This document shows, in pieces, positions 56,968 through 64,000 of a stretch of DNA of 64,000 bases (within the stretch, counting starts at the first letter, position 1; every line of letters begins with the position of its first letter). Under the pieces are notes generated by a model, which saw only the letters and a list, made by a program, of their open reading frames with translations, was not told the origin of the DNA and searched no databases. A program made the position numbers and the translations under genes. Source of the DNA: Candidatus Saccharibacteria bacterium 49-20 (GTDB lineage Bacteria; Patescibacteriota; Saccharimonadia; Saccharimonadales; Saccharimonadaceae); NCBI GenBank assembly GCA_001897295.1, contig MKSN01000001.1:736141-800140 (forward strand), in the 5' to 3' direction.

Positions 56968-58356
56968 CTAGGCATATAAACGCTCCCGGATTGCGTTCAC
57001 TTGTTCGCGCACCATATAGTTAAGCTTGATTTCTTTTTCAATCTTTTCAACTGAGTGAATTGCAGTGGTGTGATCTTTACGACCGAGTTCGCCAGCAATT
57101 TTAGGGAAGCTTAGGTGGAGTTCACTTCGAAGCAGGTACATTGCAATTTGGCGAGGCACGACAATATGCTTATCACGCTGACTTCCGCAGATTTCTTCAA
57201 CTTTAAGTTGGAAGTGCTTTGCGGTCTTATCGATAATTTGCTTACTTGTAAGATGTTGTGGGCGAGAGTGGCGGACGTTTCCAAGGAGCCCTTCTGCAGT
57301 CGAGACGTCCGGTTCAACATGGTGAAGTTCGGCGTAGGCGAGGAGTTGGTTGAGTGCACCCTCAAGCTCACGAATATTCGTTTTAATGTTATTGGCGAGG
57401 AATTCGACTGTTTCGGTATTAAGTGTCACACCAGAAAGGCCAGCCTTAGCGTTGATAATCGCACAACGAGTTTCAAAATCTGGCATCTGAATATCGATGC
57501 TCATTCCCATTTCAAAACGGCTACGAAGACGCTCAGTAAGGGTAGGGATACTCTTTGGTGGTTTATCACTCGAGATAATAATTTGTTTATTGTTTTGGTG
57601 AAGGAAGTTGAAAGTATGGAAGAACTCTTCCTGAGTTTTTTCCTTGTTCGCGATAAACTGCATATCGTCGACAATCAGTACATCAACGTTACGATATTTA
57701 TCAGAGAAGCCCTTTTTCTTAAAACGAATGTAATCAAGGAACTCGTTCACGAATGTTTCAGAACTTACATATAACACGCGCGCATCGGCATTATCTTTAA
57801 GGATTTCATTACCAATTGCCTGCATAAGGTGAGTCTTACCAAGTCCAACACCACCGTAGAAGTAGATAGGGTTGTACTTCACGCCTGGGTTTGCGGCGAC
57901 TGCCTGGCTTGCAGAGTACGCGAGGTCGTTACTTGAACCGACAATAAAGTTATCAAATGTATAGCGCGGGTTAAGGTTTCCGCGCGCCGCGAGTGGGGAA
58001 GTGACGGGTGTGTAACTTCGGGTAGCCGCAGCTGGGCTCGCTGCGAGAATACTTTCTTGTGAAGAGCTGGCGGTTGTTTCACGACTGACGCGAGGCTTCT
58101 TACTTCCAGAAGGAATGACGTAGGTGAGGGTAGAAGGGGTGAGGCCGTTTTTATCGAGCATTTCACGCATCATTTTGTCGTACTTGGTTTGGAGGTTCTT
58201 CTGCACAAAAAGGTTAGGAACTTCAAAGATAAGTTCGTTACTGTCGTATGATACTGGCTTTGTGTTTGCCCAGTAGACTGTGTAATTTGGCGTCGAAAGG
58301 CTCAGCTCAACTTCACCTAAAATACCTTGCCAAATTGCATGCAGATCCTTTTGCAT
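56968..58356 (-). CDS. dnaA: Chromosomal replication initiator DnaA
   Basis: 462 residues. Domain I (AIWQGILGEVELSLSTPNY), Ser/Ala-rich domain II linker (~95-130), AAA+ domain III with Walker A YFYGGVGLGKTHLMQAIGNE (~168) and Walker B DVLIVDDMQFI, and domain IV helix-turn-helix HIVVPRQIAMYLLRSE with GGRKDHTT-like AGELGRKDHTTAIHS. Leftward, first gene of dnaA-dnaN-recF. DnaA boxes lie on both sides of the gene. Confidence 0.98.
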   Translation of the reverse strand: MQKDLHAIWQGILGEVELSLSTPNYTVYWANTKPVSYDSNELIFEVPNLFVQKNLQTKYDKMMREMLDKNGLTPSTLTYVIPSGSKKPRVSRETTASSSQESILAASPAAATRSYTPVTSPLAARGNLNPRYTFDNFIVGSSNDLAYSASQAVAANPGVKYNPIYFYGGVGLGKTHLMQAIGNEILKDNADARVLYVSSETFVNEFLDYIRFKKKGFSDKYRNVDVLIVDDMQFIANKEKTQEEFFHTFNFLHQNNKQIIISSDKPPKSIPTLTERLRSRFEMGMSIDIQMPDFETRCAIINAKAGLSGVTLNTETVEFLANNIKTNIRELEGALNQLLAYAELHHVEPDVSTAEGLLGNVRHSRPQHLTSKQIIDKTAKHFQLKVEEICGSQRDKHIVVPRQIAMYLLRSELHLSFPKIAGELGRKDHTTAIHSVEKIEKEIKLNYMVREQVNAIRERLYA

Positions 58357-58415
58357 CTGTTCCCCTCATTCACTTTTGTACGATCTATTACTTCTACTAT
58401 ACGACAGCTTCAGAG

Positions 58416-58542
58416 TTTTCCACAACCATAAATAGGTTAGAAAAAGAGAGGAGGGGAGGAGACCTAGTAAAGGGTTCGAGTTATACACAATTACAAATTA
58501 CCCCTGTAAACTTGTGGAAAACTATCCACAGGTTGTGGATAG
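58416..58542. other. Candidate chromosomal origin (oriC) with DnaA-box cluster
   Basis: Five DnaA-type 9-mers: TTTTCCACA (58416), TTATACACA (58481), TGTGGAAAA (58513, reverse), CTATCCACA (58522) and TGTGGATAG (58534, reverse). The last two form an AACTATCCACA-GGT-TGTGGATAGTT inverted pair next to an AT-rich stretch (TTTTTATATAC). Gene direction flips here: dnaA side left, rpmH side right. Confidence 0.8.
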
Positions 58543-58627
58543 TTTTTATATACAAGAAACGTTTTTAGAGGAAAAGCAAGTACTTATGATTGATTTAAAG
58601 AGGTGAATGAGGTATACTAACCAAGAT

Positions 58628-58765
58628 ATGCCAAAACGAACTTACCAACCACACACCCGTCACCGTGCAACAACTCACGGTTTTCGTGCACGTGTGTCAA
58701 CTAAGACTGGACGCCAAGTTTTGAAGCGCCGTCGTCTTAAAGGACGCGCACGTTTGACAGTTTAG
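58628..58765 (+). CDS. rpmH: 50S ribosomal protein L34
   Basis: 45 residues, too short for the ORF track. Reads [20 protein letters not shown], then [22 protein letters not shown]: the L34 signature. TATACT ends 9 nt before the ATG. Strong terminator follows. Sits directly beside the candidate origin, in the conserved rpmH-rnpA-yidC-jag order. Confidence 0.97.
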   Translation: MPKRTYQPHTRHRATTHGFRARVSTKTGRQVLKRRRLKGRARLTV

Positions 58766-58781
58766 CAACTTGCTAAATAAA

Positions 58782-58817
58782 AAATATCTCTCAAGTTTTG
58801 GGAGATATTTTTTTTAT
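58782..58817 (+). terminator. Terminator of rpmH
   Basis: AAATATCTCTC, 7-nt loop, GGGAGATATTT then a run of T. Separates rpmH from the leaderless-type rnpA start. Confidence 0.9.
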
Positions 58818-58877
58818 TTGTATCACTTCCCTGACTTCCCCGCTGTGCGCGCAGTTCCTTGGGGTATACTAGATATA

Positions 58878-59237
58878 ATGATTTCTACTTTATATCGATT
58901 CCATGGTCATAATAGCCTGCGGTATGTGTATAGCAACGGTAAGGCGCAGCGCTCACAGCTATTCACCGTGAAATATGTACCGAACGCACGCAGGAAGCAC
59001 CCGCGCTTTTCTATTGTGGTGAGCAAGAAGGTTATTAAGTCTGCAGTTGGTCGTAATCGTATTCGCCGCCGCCTTTATGAGTATGTCCGCTTAAATATGG
59101 ATCGACTCGACGGTGTGTACGATATTGTGATTATTTGTACATCTGCAGAACTTCGCGTACTACCCTACAGTCAAATCGCCGAGCAACTCGACGTATTGTT
59201 CACGAAAGCCGCCCTCTACAAAACGCCTGAAAACTGA
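58878..59237 (+). CDS. rnpA: Ribonuclease P protein component
   Basis: 119 residues from ATG 58878; the track's start at 58770 reads through the rpmH terminator. TATACT ends 7 nt before this ATG. Basic RNP motif SAVGRNRIRRRLYEYVR and SIVVSKKVIK. Binds RNase P RNA to process tRNA 5' ends. The RNase P RNA gene itself is not seen in the window. Confidence 0.93.
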   Translation: MISTLYRFHGHNSLRYVYSNGKAQRSQLFTVKYVPNARRKHPRFSIVVSKKVIKSAVGRNRIRRRLYEYVRLNMDRLDGVYDIVIICTSAELRVLPYSQIAEQLDVLFTKAALYKTPEN

Positions 59238-59272
59238 TATACTACTACCAGTTAATTTGCCCGGGAGCATCA

Positions 59273-60247
59273 ATGAATATCTTCGAATTGTTTATCGTCC
59301 AACCTATCTTTAACCTGCTGCTTTTCATTTACAGTATTGTTCCGTTTGCTGATTTCGGTATCGCGATTATTATCTTTACAATCATCATTCGTTTTGCGCT
59401 TTGGCCACTTGTGGTGAAGCAACTCCACCAAGTAAAGGCGATGCGCAAGCTTCAGCCAGAACTTGCACGCATTAAGAAAGCTACTAAGGGTAATAAGCAA
59501 CTCGAAAGCATGCAGATGCTCGAGCTTTACAAGAAGCACGAGGTGAAGCCATTCCGTTCAATCCTTGTACTCCTTATTCAGCTTCCTATCTTCATCGCCC
59601 TCTTCCAAGTGATTCAAATCTTTACAATTCACCGTGATTCAATCGAGAAGTTCACTTACGGCTTCATGCAAATGTTTGAACCCGTAAAGGCACTTCTCAC
59701 TGATCCTAATAACTTCAACGAGAAGTTCCTTGGGGTAATTGACCTTACGCAGCACGCGCTTCCATTCGCAGGCTGGGGTAGTGTATTCTTGATTCTTCTT
59801 GCAGGTGTGGCTGCGTTTACTCAGTACCTTATCTCTAAGCAGACTTCACCAACCACTTCAACCAAGCGGCTTCGTGACGTACTTGCAGAAGCCGGTGAGG
59901 GTAAAGAGCCTGACCAAGCTGAACTAAACGCCGTCGTAATGGGTAAGATGATTAAGTTCCTCCCTATCCTTATGTTCTTCATTATGTTGAGCCTTCCCGG
60001 TGCGCTTGCACTTTACTACGTGACATCGAACATCTTTGCGGCAATTCAACAGCACTATCTTCTTAAGCGTGACGCAGAAGAAATGGATAAACTAGCTGAT
60101 CTTCAAATTAAAAAGAGTGGGAAAAAAGCAACTGCCAAGGTTCGTGCACGCGAAGCGCGTGAGGCTACGGTAACTCCTTCAAAGAAAAGTGGCGAGAATG
60201 TAACGCGAATTAGCGCGAAAGACACGCCGCGTAAAAAGGAGAGCTAA
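59273..60247 (+). CDS. yidC: Membrane protein insertase YidC/Oxa1
   Basis: 324 residues. About five TM helices: an N-terminal helix, IAIIIFTIIIRFALWPLVVK (conserved Arg in the groove), IQLPIFIALFQVIQIF, SVFLILLAGVAAFTQYLISK, and KFLPILMFFIMLSLPGALAL, then a Lys-rich tail for ribosome contact. Inserts membrane proteins; with many small membrane proteins in this window it is a key helper. GGGAGC ribosome-binding site; stop overlaps the next ATG. Confidence 0.95.
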   Translation: MNIFELFIVQPIFNLLLFIYSIVPFADFGIAIIIFTIIIRFALWPLVVKQLHQVKAMRKLQPELARIKKATKGNKQLESMQMLELYKKHEVKPFRSILVLLIQLPIFIALFQVIQIFTIHRDSIEKFTYGFMQMFEPVKALLTDPNNFNEKFLGVIDLTQHALPFAGWGSVFLILLAGVAAFTQYLISKQTSPTTSTKRLRDVLAEAGEGKEPDQAELNAVVMGKMIKFLPILMFFIMLSLPGALALYYVTSNIFAAIQQHYLLKRDAEEMDKLADLQIKKSGKKATAKVRAREAREATVTPSKKSGENVTRISAKDTPRKKES

Positions 60248-60708
60248 TGAACAGGGAACAATCAGTAGAGTTTGCCCGTACATATGTTGCGGACCTGCTT
60301 AGTTTTTTTGGAGTAAATGTATCAGTTGAAGCCTCGGTGCAGGATGATGTTATTGAGTTATCAGTACCATCAACAGATATTAATAGCCTACTCATTGGGC
60401 GTGGAGCGGAAACGCTTCGTAGCCTTCAGTTCTTAGTCTCAACAGTGCTTCGCAATAAAGAAGCCGCGCTCACTCGTATAAACCTTGATATCGCTGATTA
60501 CAAGCGTCAGCGTGCTGATCGCCTTGCCGAGCAAGCCCGTGGGTGGATTGAAGAGGTTCGTAAGACCGGTTCATCTCACGTAGAGCGACTTAATGCAGCG
60601 GATCGCCGTATTGTGCACCAGGTTGCAGCTGAGTACTCAGATATTAAGACTTTCTCTGACGGTGAAGGATTAGAGCGTCGAATTACTATTACACAGGCGA
60701 GTAGTTAA
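60247..60708 (+). CDS. Jag/KhpB-like KH-R3H RNA-binding protein
   Basis: 153 residues. KH domain with LLIGRGAETLRSLQFLV (GxxG loop as GRGA) at ~45-60, and the C-terminal R3H domain ADRRIVHQVAAEYSDIKTFS. The Jag N-terminal domain is absent. Family binds small RNAs and mRNAs and affects wall growth. Its ATG overlaps the yidC stop (TAATG), the usual coupling. Confidence 0.9.
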   Translation: MNREQSVEFARTYVADLLSFFGVNVSVEASVQDDVIELSVPSTDINSLLIGRGAETLRSLQFLVSTVLRNKEAALTRINLDIADYKRQRADRLAEQARGWIEEVRKTGSSHVERLNAADRRIVHQVAAEYSDIKTFSDGEGLERRITITQASS

Positions 60709-60709
60709 A

Positions 60710-60742
60710 AGAAAAGGAGTCATTACGACTCCTTTTCTAATA
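60710..60742. terminator. Bidirectional terminator between jag-like gene and glycosyltransferase
   Basis: AGAAAAGGAGTC, 5-nt loop, GACTCCTTTTCT: perfect 12-bp stem, with a TTTT run on the minus side. Overlaps the stop of the convergent glycosyltransferase. Confidence 0.9.
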
Positions 60743-61823
60743 CCTTCATATATACCTTGTGAGTTTCTTGTGCCTGTTTCTTCCAAGAATACTTCTTAAT
60801 TTGCTTATACCCTGCTTTCGCAAGACGAGTGCGAATTTTATCATCACTTAATACCTGGTCGATTGCCTCGGCCATATCACTGGTATCTTCTGGATTAAAA
60901 TAATGTGCGGCCTGGCCGTAGACTTCAGGTAGGCAGGTAGCGTTACTACTGACTACAGGGGTGCCGTAGCCCATTGCTTCGAGTCCAGGAAGCCCAAACC
61001 CTTCCATGAGTGACGGGAATACATATGCCTGTGCGTTGCTGTAGAGCCAGCTGAGGTTTGCGTCATCCACGAAGTCGGTAAATAGAATGTTCTTATAGTT
61101 GCGCTCGTTAAAGTAAGCTTCATTGGTGAGCGCGGCAGCGTTTTTACGACCTACTAGTACAAGACCGAGGTCTGGGTATTTTGCGAGCAGAATTTGATGT
61201 GCGTCGCCAAGGCGTTTGATGTTTTTGTAGTCAGATTGCTGCCCGACGTACATAATGTATTTCTTGAAAGGTAGCGAATATTTCTTCGGCGCAACTGTCG
61301 AGACGTCTGAAGATTCATAGATGAGAGAGATTTTATCTTTATCAACACTAGGGAAGAATTCAAGAAGTTCTTTTTCGGTATATTTACTGATCGCAATAAT
61401 CGCATCGCTGTCTTTCGCGACGCGCTCAAAGATATACTTACCTATCTTTTGTTTTGTGTGATACACGAGCCAATTTTTATCTGAATTATAGGTTTTAAGG
61501 AGTGTAAGGTCGTGAAAAGTAGTGACCTTTTTACCTTTATAACTCACGGGCTGTTGGGGCATTGCAAAGTGCACGAGGTCTGCGTTTAGTTTTTTAAGAA
61601 AACGATTAAATCCCGTTTGCTCACCGAGTGAATAATTAGCAAAATTGACCGCTTGAACGGTGAAGTTTTTATTGCGTGGTTTCCAAAAATCCTTATCTTT
61701 TTCAGGTACGATAATGGTATATTCGTTCTCTGTATCGACATCCTGAAGGTATGTCACAAGGCGCTCAACGTAGCGTCCAGTGGTTGAATTGATGATGCGG
61801 GCATCGATTGCGATATGGGCCAT
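60723..61823 (-). CDS. GT4-family glycosyltransferase
   Basis: 366 residues, GT-B fold. N-terminal Rossmann start AHIAIDARIINSTTGRYVER, donor-site loop KYIMYVGQQSDYKNIKRLGD (~195), and the signature FPSLMEGFGLPGLEAMGYGT with PVVSSNATCLPEV (~275-300). Adds a sugar from a nucleotide donor to a growing glycan or lipid. AGGAG ribosome-binding site at the end of the GtrA gene; forms a leftward block with GtrA and GT2 genes for surface glycan assembly. Confidence 0.93.
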   Translation of the reverse strand: MAHIAIDARIINSTTGRYVERLVTYLQDVDTENEYTIIVPEKDKDFWKPRNKNFTVQAVNFANYSLGEQTGFNRFLKKLNADLVHFAMPQQPVSYKGKKVTTFHDLTLLKTYNSDKNWLVYHTKQKIGKYIFERVAKDSDAIIAISKYTEKELLEFFPSVDKDKISLIYESSDVSTVAPKKYSLPFKKYIMYVGQQSDYKNIKRLGDAHQILLAKYPDLGLVLVGRKNAAALTNEAYFNERNYKNILFTDFVDDANLSWLYSNAQAYVFPSLMEGFGLPGLEAMGYGTPVVSSNATCLPEVYGQAAHYFNPEDTSDMAEAIDQVLSDDKIRTRLAKAGYKQIKKYSWKKQAQETHKVYMKVLEKES

Positions 61824-61826
61824 AGG

Positions 61827-62252
61827 TTACTCCTGTGGGGTTTTCTTAAAGACGAGGCGAGAGTAGAAGATGTAGTTCCAGATAAGTGAGGCAACGGTTG
61901 CGATAAGCTTAGCTACAAAGAGATTTAGGGCTTCGTTGGTAATGAACGACGCCATAAGTGAGGTTGATCCCCAGATGATGAGCGGCTGAATAACCCAGAG
62001 GCCAAATAGTGTCACAACGAGGAAAAGTGCAAATTGTTTTTTGGCATTTTTAGATTTGTTATTAAACGTAAAGGACTTGTTTGCGAAGAAACTAAAGACC
62101 AATGCAACGGTGGTTGAGAAAAAGTTCGCAACAATCTTATCGACACCAAGGAATGTAAGCCCAAAAAGAATCACGAAGTCGATCGCGGTATTCGCGCCAC
62201 CGACAATAATGAACTTAATTTTTTCGGCGTGCTTTTTTAGGAGTTTTTCCAT
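61827..62252 (-). CDS. GtrA-family membrane protein
   Basis: 141 residues from ATG 62252 (MEKLLKKHAEK), with a GAGG ribosome-binding site; the start lies inside the end of the GT2 gene (38-nt overlap). Four TM helices: IKFIIVGGANTAIDFVILFG, ANFFSTTVALVFSFFANKSF, then two more, ending in a short basic tail. GtrA proteins flip polyprenyl-linked sugars across the membrane, and their partner is normally a GT2 enzyme like the one upstream. Confidence 0.9.
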   Translation of the reverse strand: MEKLLKKHAEKIKFIIVGGANTAIDFVILFGLTFLGVDKIVANFFSTTVALVFSFFANKSFTFNNKSKNAKKQFALFLVVTLFGLWVIQPLIIWGSTSLMASFITNEALNLFVAKLIATVASLIWNYIFYSRLVFKKTPQE

Positions 62253-63174
62253 TGTGATATTCCTCAATTAGATATAACGGACGCTGCTTGGTTTCGTTGA
62301 AGATACGGCCGACATACTCACCAATAATACCAAGTGAAAGAAGCTGAACACCACCAAGGAAGAGAATGACGGCCATCATTGATGGGTACCCTGCGAGGTC
62401 GGTGCCAAGAATGGCCGTGCGAATGACGAGGAAGATAAGGTAGAGGAACGCGAGCAAGGATACGATAATACCGGCGTACGTTGCGATGCGTAACGGTGCA
62501 GTAGTAAATGAGGTGATGCCATCAATCGCAAGCTCAACAAGCTTTATGTAGTTCCACTTTGTTTCGCCGGCAGCGCGCGGATCGCGGTCGTAAAGGATTT
62601 CTTTCTTATGGAAGCCAACCCAGCTAAACATAGCTTTGGTGTTGCGCTGTGATTCGCGAAATTCTTTGAGCGCTTCGACGACGCGGCGGTCAAGAAGGCG
62701 GAAGTCGCCGGTGTCTTCCTGGATTGGAATGCGTGTGACGCTTTGGAGTGTCTTGTAATACATGCGAGAGGTAAACTTCTTGAGCGCGGTTTCACCCTCG
62801 CGTGAGCGACGCTTTGCGTAGACATCGTCATACCCTTCTTCCCAGAGTTTAATCATCTCTGGAATGAGTTCTGGTGGATCTTGAAGGTCGGCGTCGATTA
62901 CGACAGTTGCATCGCCCGTAACGTGGTCGAGACCTGCAATCATACCAATTTCTTTACCGAAGTTACGAGAAAGATTGATGTAGCTGACGCGTGGGTCTAT
63001 ATCAGCAAAGCCTTTAATGATTTCAAGTGTTGCATCTTTACTTCCGTCGTTTACGAATAGGAATTCGAAGTCGTAGTTTTTTACTTCTTGGGCGAGATTT
63101 CCAAGGCGTGTCATAAGCTGGTCGAGGACGGGCGCTTCGTTGTAGGCAGGGATAAGGATTGAGATTGTTTTCAC
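62215..63174 (-). CDS. GT2-family polyprenyl-phosphate glycosyltransferase (GtrB/DPM-like)
   Basis: 319 residues. SILIPAYNEAPVLDQLMTRL, FLFVNDGSKDATLEI, the DXD-type DADLQDPPEL, and the acceptor-side QEDTGDFRLLDRRVVEAL; two C-terminal TM helices (~235-300). Transfers a sugar to a lipid carrier for the GtrA flippase. GTG start at 63174 with TGg-TATACT ending 7 nt upstream: leaderless pattern. Confidence 0.94.
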   Translation of the reverse strand: MKTISILIPAYNEAPVLDQLMTRLGNLAQEVKNYDFEFLFVNDGSKDATLEIIKGFADIDPRVSYINLSRNFGKEIGMIAGLDHVTGDATVVIDADLQDPPELIPEMIKLWEEGYDDVYAKRRSREGETALKKFTSRMYYKTLQSVTRIPIQEDTGDFRLLDRRVVEALKEFRESQRNTKAMFSWVGFHKKEILYDRDPRAAGETKWNYIKLVELAIDGITSFTTAPLRIATYAGIIVSLLAFLYLIFLVIRTAILGTDLAGYPSMMAVILFLGGVQLLSLGIIGEYVGRIFNETKQRPLYLIEEYHNGKTPKKARRKN

Positions 63175-63190
63175 TAGTGTTAGTATACCA

Positions 63191-64000
63191 CTATTTCACG
63201 AGGGAAATGAGCTCAGTAATACTTGTGGCGGTTTTGGCGCCGCTTACTTTTAAGACGCGAGTCTTTGCAGCTGCAGATTCATGCTTTGAACCTAGGATTG
63301 CGCCGGCGTGACCGAGCTGTACGCCTGTGGGCGCATGGTGCCCTGCGATGTACGAGTATACGGGTTTCGTGACGTGGTTTTTAATGAACAGAGCCGCGTC
63401 GATTTCCTCGGTGCCACCAATTTCGCCAATCATGACGATTTGGTCGACATCCGGGTCATCTTGAAATAACTGCAGGCATGCTTGATAGCCAAGGCCATGA
63501 ATCATATCGCCCCCAATACCAATGACATATTTTTGGCCAACACCTTTTTCGCTCAGTCCAGCCATTGTTTCGTAGGTGAGTGTACCGGAGCGGCTCACAA
63601 TACCCACCGTGCCTGGCTTTGAGAAGGCGGTGGGGATAATTCCTAACTTATTCACACCTGGGAGGAGTGCGCCCGGTGAATTAGGGCCGAGTAGGGTGCT
63701 GGTGGCGGATTTTTGCAATCGTTCGTACACCTGAAGCATATCGTGGAGTGGGATCCCCTCGGTAACGGTGATAATAAGTGGGATTTGCGCGTCGATCGCT
63801 TCAATAATCGCACTTTTTGCAAAAGGTGCTGGGACAAAAATAACAGATATATCTACTTGAAAGTCTTCCTGTAATTCTTGGATAGAGTTATAGACTGGAA
63901 GATTCTCTATTGACTGACCGCCCTTACCGGGCGTTGTGCCTGCTACAACGTTAGTACCGGCTTTAAGCATCGCTTTGGTTTGAAATTGGCCGTGCGCACC
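63191..64000 (-). CDS. sucD: Succinyl-CoA synthetase alpha-subunit-like protein, truncated at window edge
   Basis: The frame continues past the ATG at 63970 to the window edge (GAHGQFQTKAMLKAG), which matches the SucD N-terminal region, so the real start is outside. CoA-binding NVVAGTTPGKGGQ, VPAPFAKSAIIEAI, the ligase motif GPNSPGALLPG, IGEIGGTEE, and the phospho-His loop QLGHAGAILG. Forms ATP or GTP from an acyl-CoA with a beta subunit, probably encoded upstream. Rare in reduced CPR genomes lacking a TCA cycle; the physiological acyl-CoA is unknown. Confidence 0.9.
   Translation of the reverse strand, partial: GAHGQFQTKAMLKAGTNVVAGTTPGKGGQSIENLPVYNSIQELQEDFQVDISVIFVPAPFAKSAIIEAIDAQIPLIITVTEGIPLHDMLQVYERLQKSATSTLLGPNSPGALLPGVNKLGIIPTAFSKPGTVGIVSRSGTLTYETMAGLSEKGVGQKYVIGIGGDMIHGLGYQACLQLFQDDPDVDQIVMIGEIGGTEEIDAALFIKNHVTKPVYSYIAGHHAPTGVQLGHAGAILGSKHESAAAKTRVLKVSGAKTATSITELISLVK

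Overview
The window looks like a chromosomal segment from a Patescibacteria/CPR bacterium, most likely Candidatus Saccharibacteria (TM7). The reasons are the small densely packed genes, UGA used as an ordinary stop, the FemAB/MurE-like wall genes, the relaxase-free type IV secretion (T4SS)-like cluster with many tiny VirB2-like proteins, the type IV pilin-like proteins with carbohydrate-binding-type C-termini, and the near absence of biosynthetic operons. This assignment is inference from gene content. No rRNA gene is present.

Layout. 0-5.8 kb: truncated CapA-like gene, orn, mscL, a GC-rich orphan gene, argS and pyrG, all leftward. 5.9-8.7 kb: the 3' remnant of a carbohydrate-binding protein, a type IV pilin-like gene, and zwf. 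8.7-13.7 kb: a ribonucleotide reductase (RNR) locus (nrdA, two small genes, nrdB, an FMN-binding-like gene, a 57-aa peptide ending CLGCQ, and a 68-aa gene). 13.8-15.5 kb: a translationally coupled pair of unknown genes, one with an RX6H HEPN-like motif. 15.7-27.5 kb: tRNA-Ser, a MacB-type exporter, phosphosugar isomerase, FemAB proteins, a DDAH-like enzyme, a MurE-like ligase, a secreted GDSL hydrolase and tsaD. 27.5-31.6 kb: a 119-nt inverted-repeat element, two parS-like palindromes, valS, rlmH and a HIT protein. 31.6-37.8 kb: two more pilin-like genes, an SGNH hydrolase, four tRNAs, membrane proteins and comFC. 37.8-54.5 kb: hsp20, a candidate structured RNA and the T4SS-like cluster. 54.5-60.7 kb: recF-dnaN-dnaA leftward and rpmH-rnpA-yidC-jag rightward around a DnaA-box-rich candidate origin. 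60.7-64 kb: a glycosyltransferase/GtrA surface-glycan block and a truncated sucD.

The strongest unusual signal is in the RNR locus. NrdA has only its three active-site cysteines and lacks the usual C-terminal thiol pair. A separate 57-aa gene downstream of nrdB ends in Cys-x-x-Cys-Gln, as many NrdA tails do, and has its own promoter. That promoter carries the same pair of sequence boxes, at the same 32-bp offset, as the nrdA promoter. I infer a trans-acting, detached RNR redox tail. NrdB has the Phe-for-Tyr and Glu-for-Asp pattern of class Ic (Mn/Fe) enzymes.

Many genes carry a -10 hexamer (often TGn-extended) ending 6-8 nt before the start codon, which suggests widespread leaderless mRNAs. 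I used this to choose several starts. The T4SS-like cluster links a VirB4 ATPase to two peptidoglycan hydrolases and shows no relaxase or coupling protein, so a role in envelope attachment, host-wall remodelling or DNA uptake seems likelier than classical conjugation. All functions were read from sequence by eye; no database search was run.
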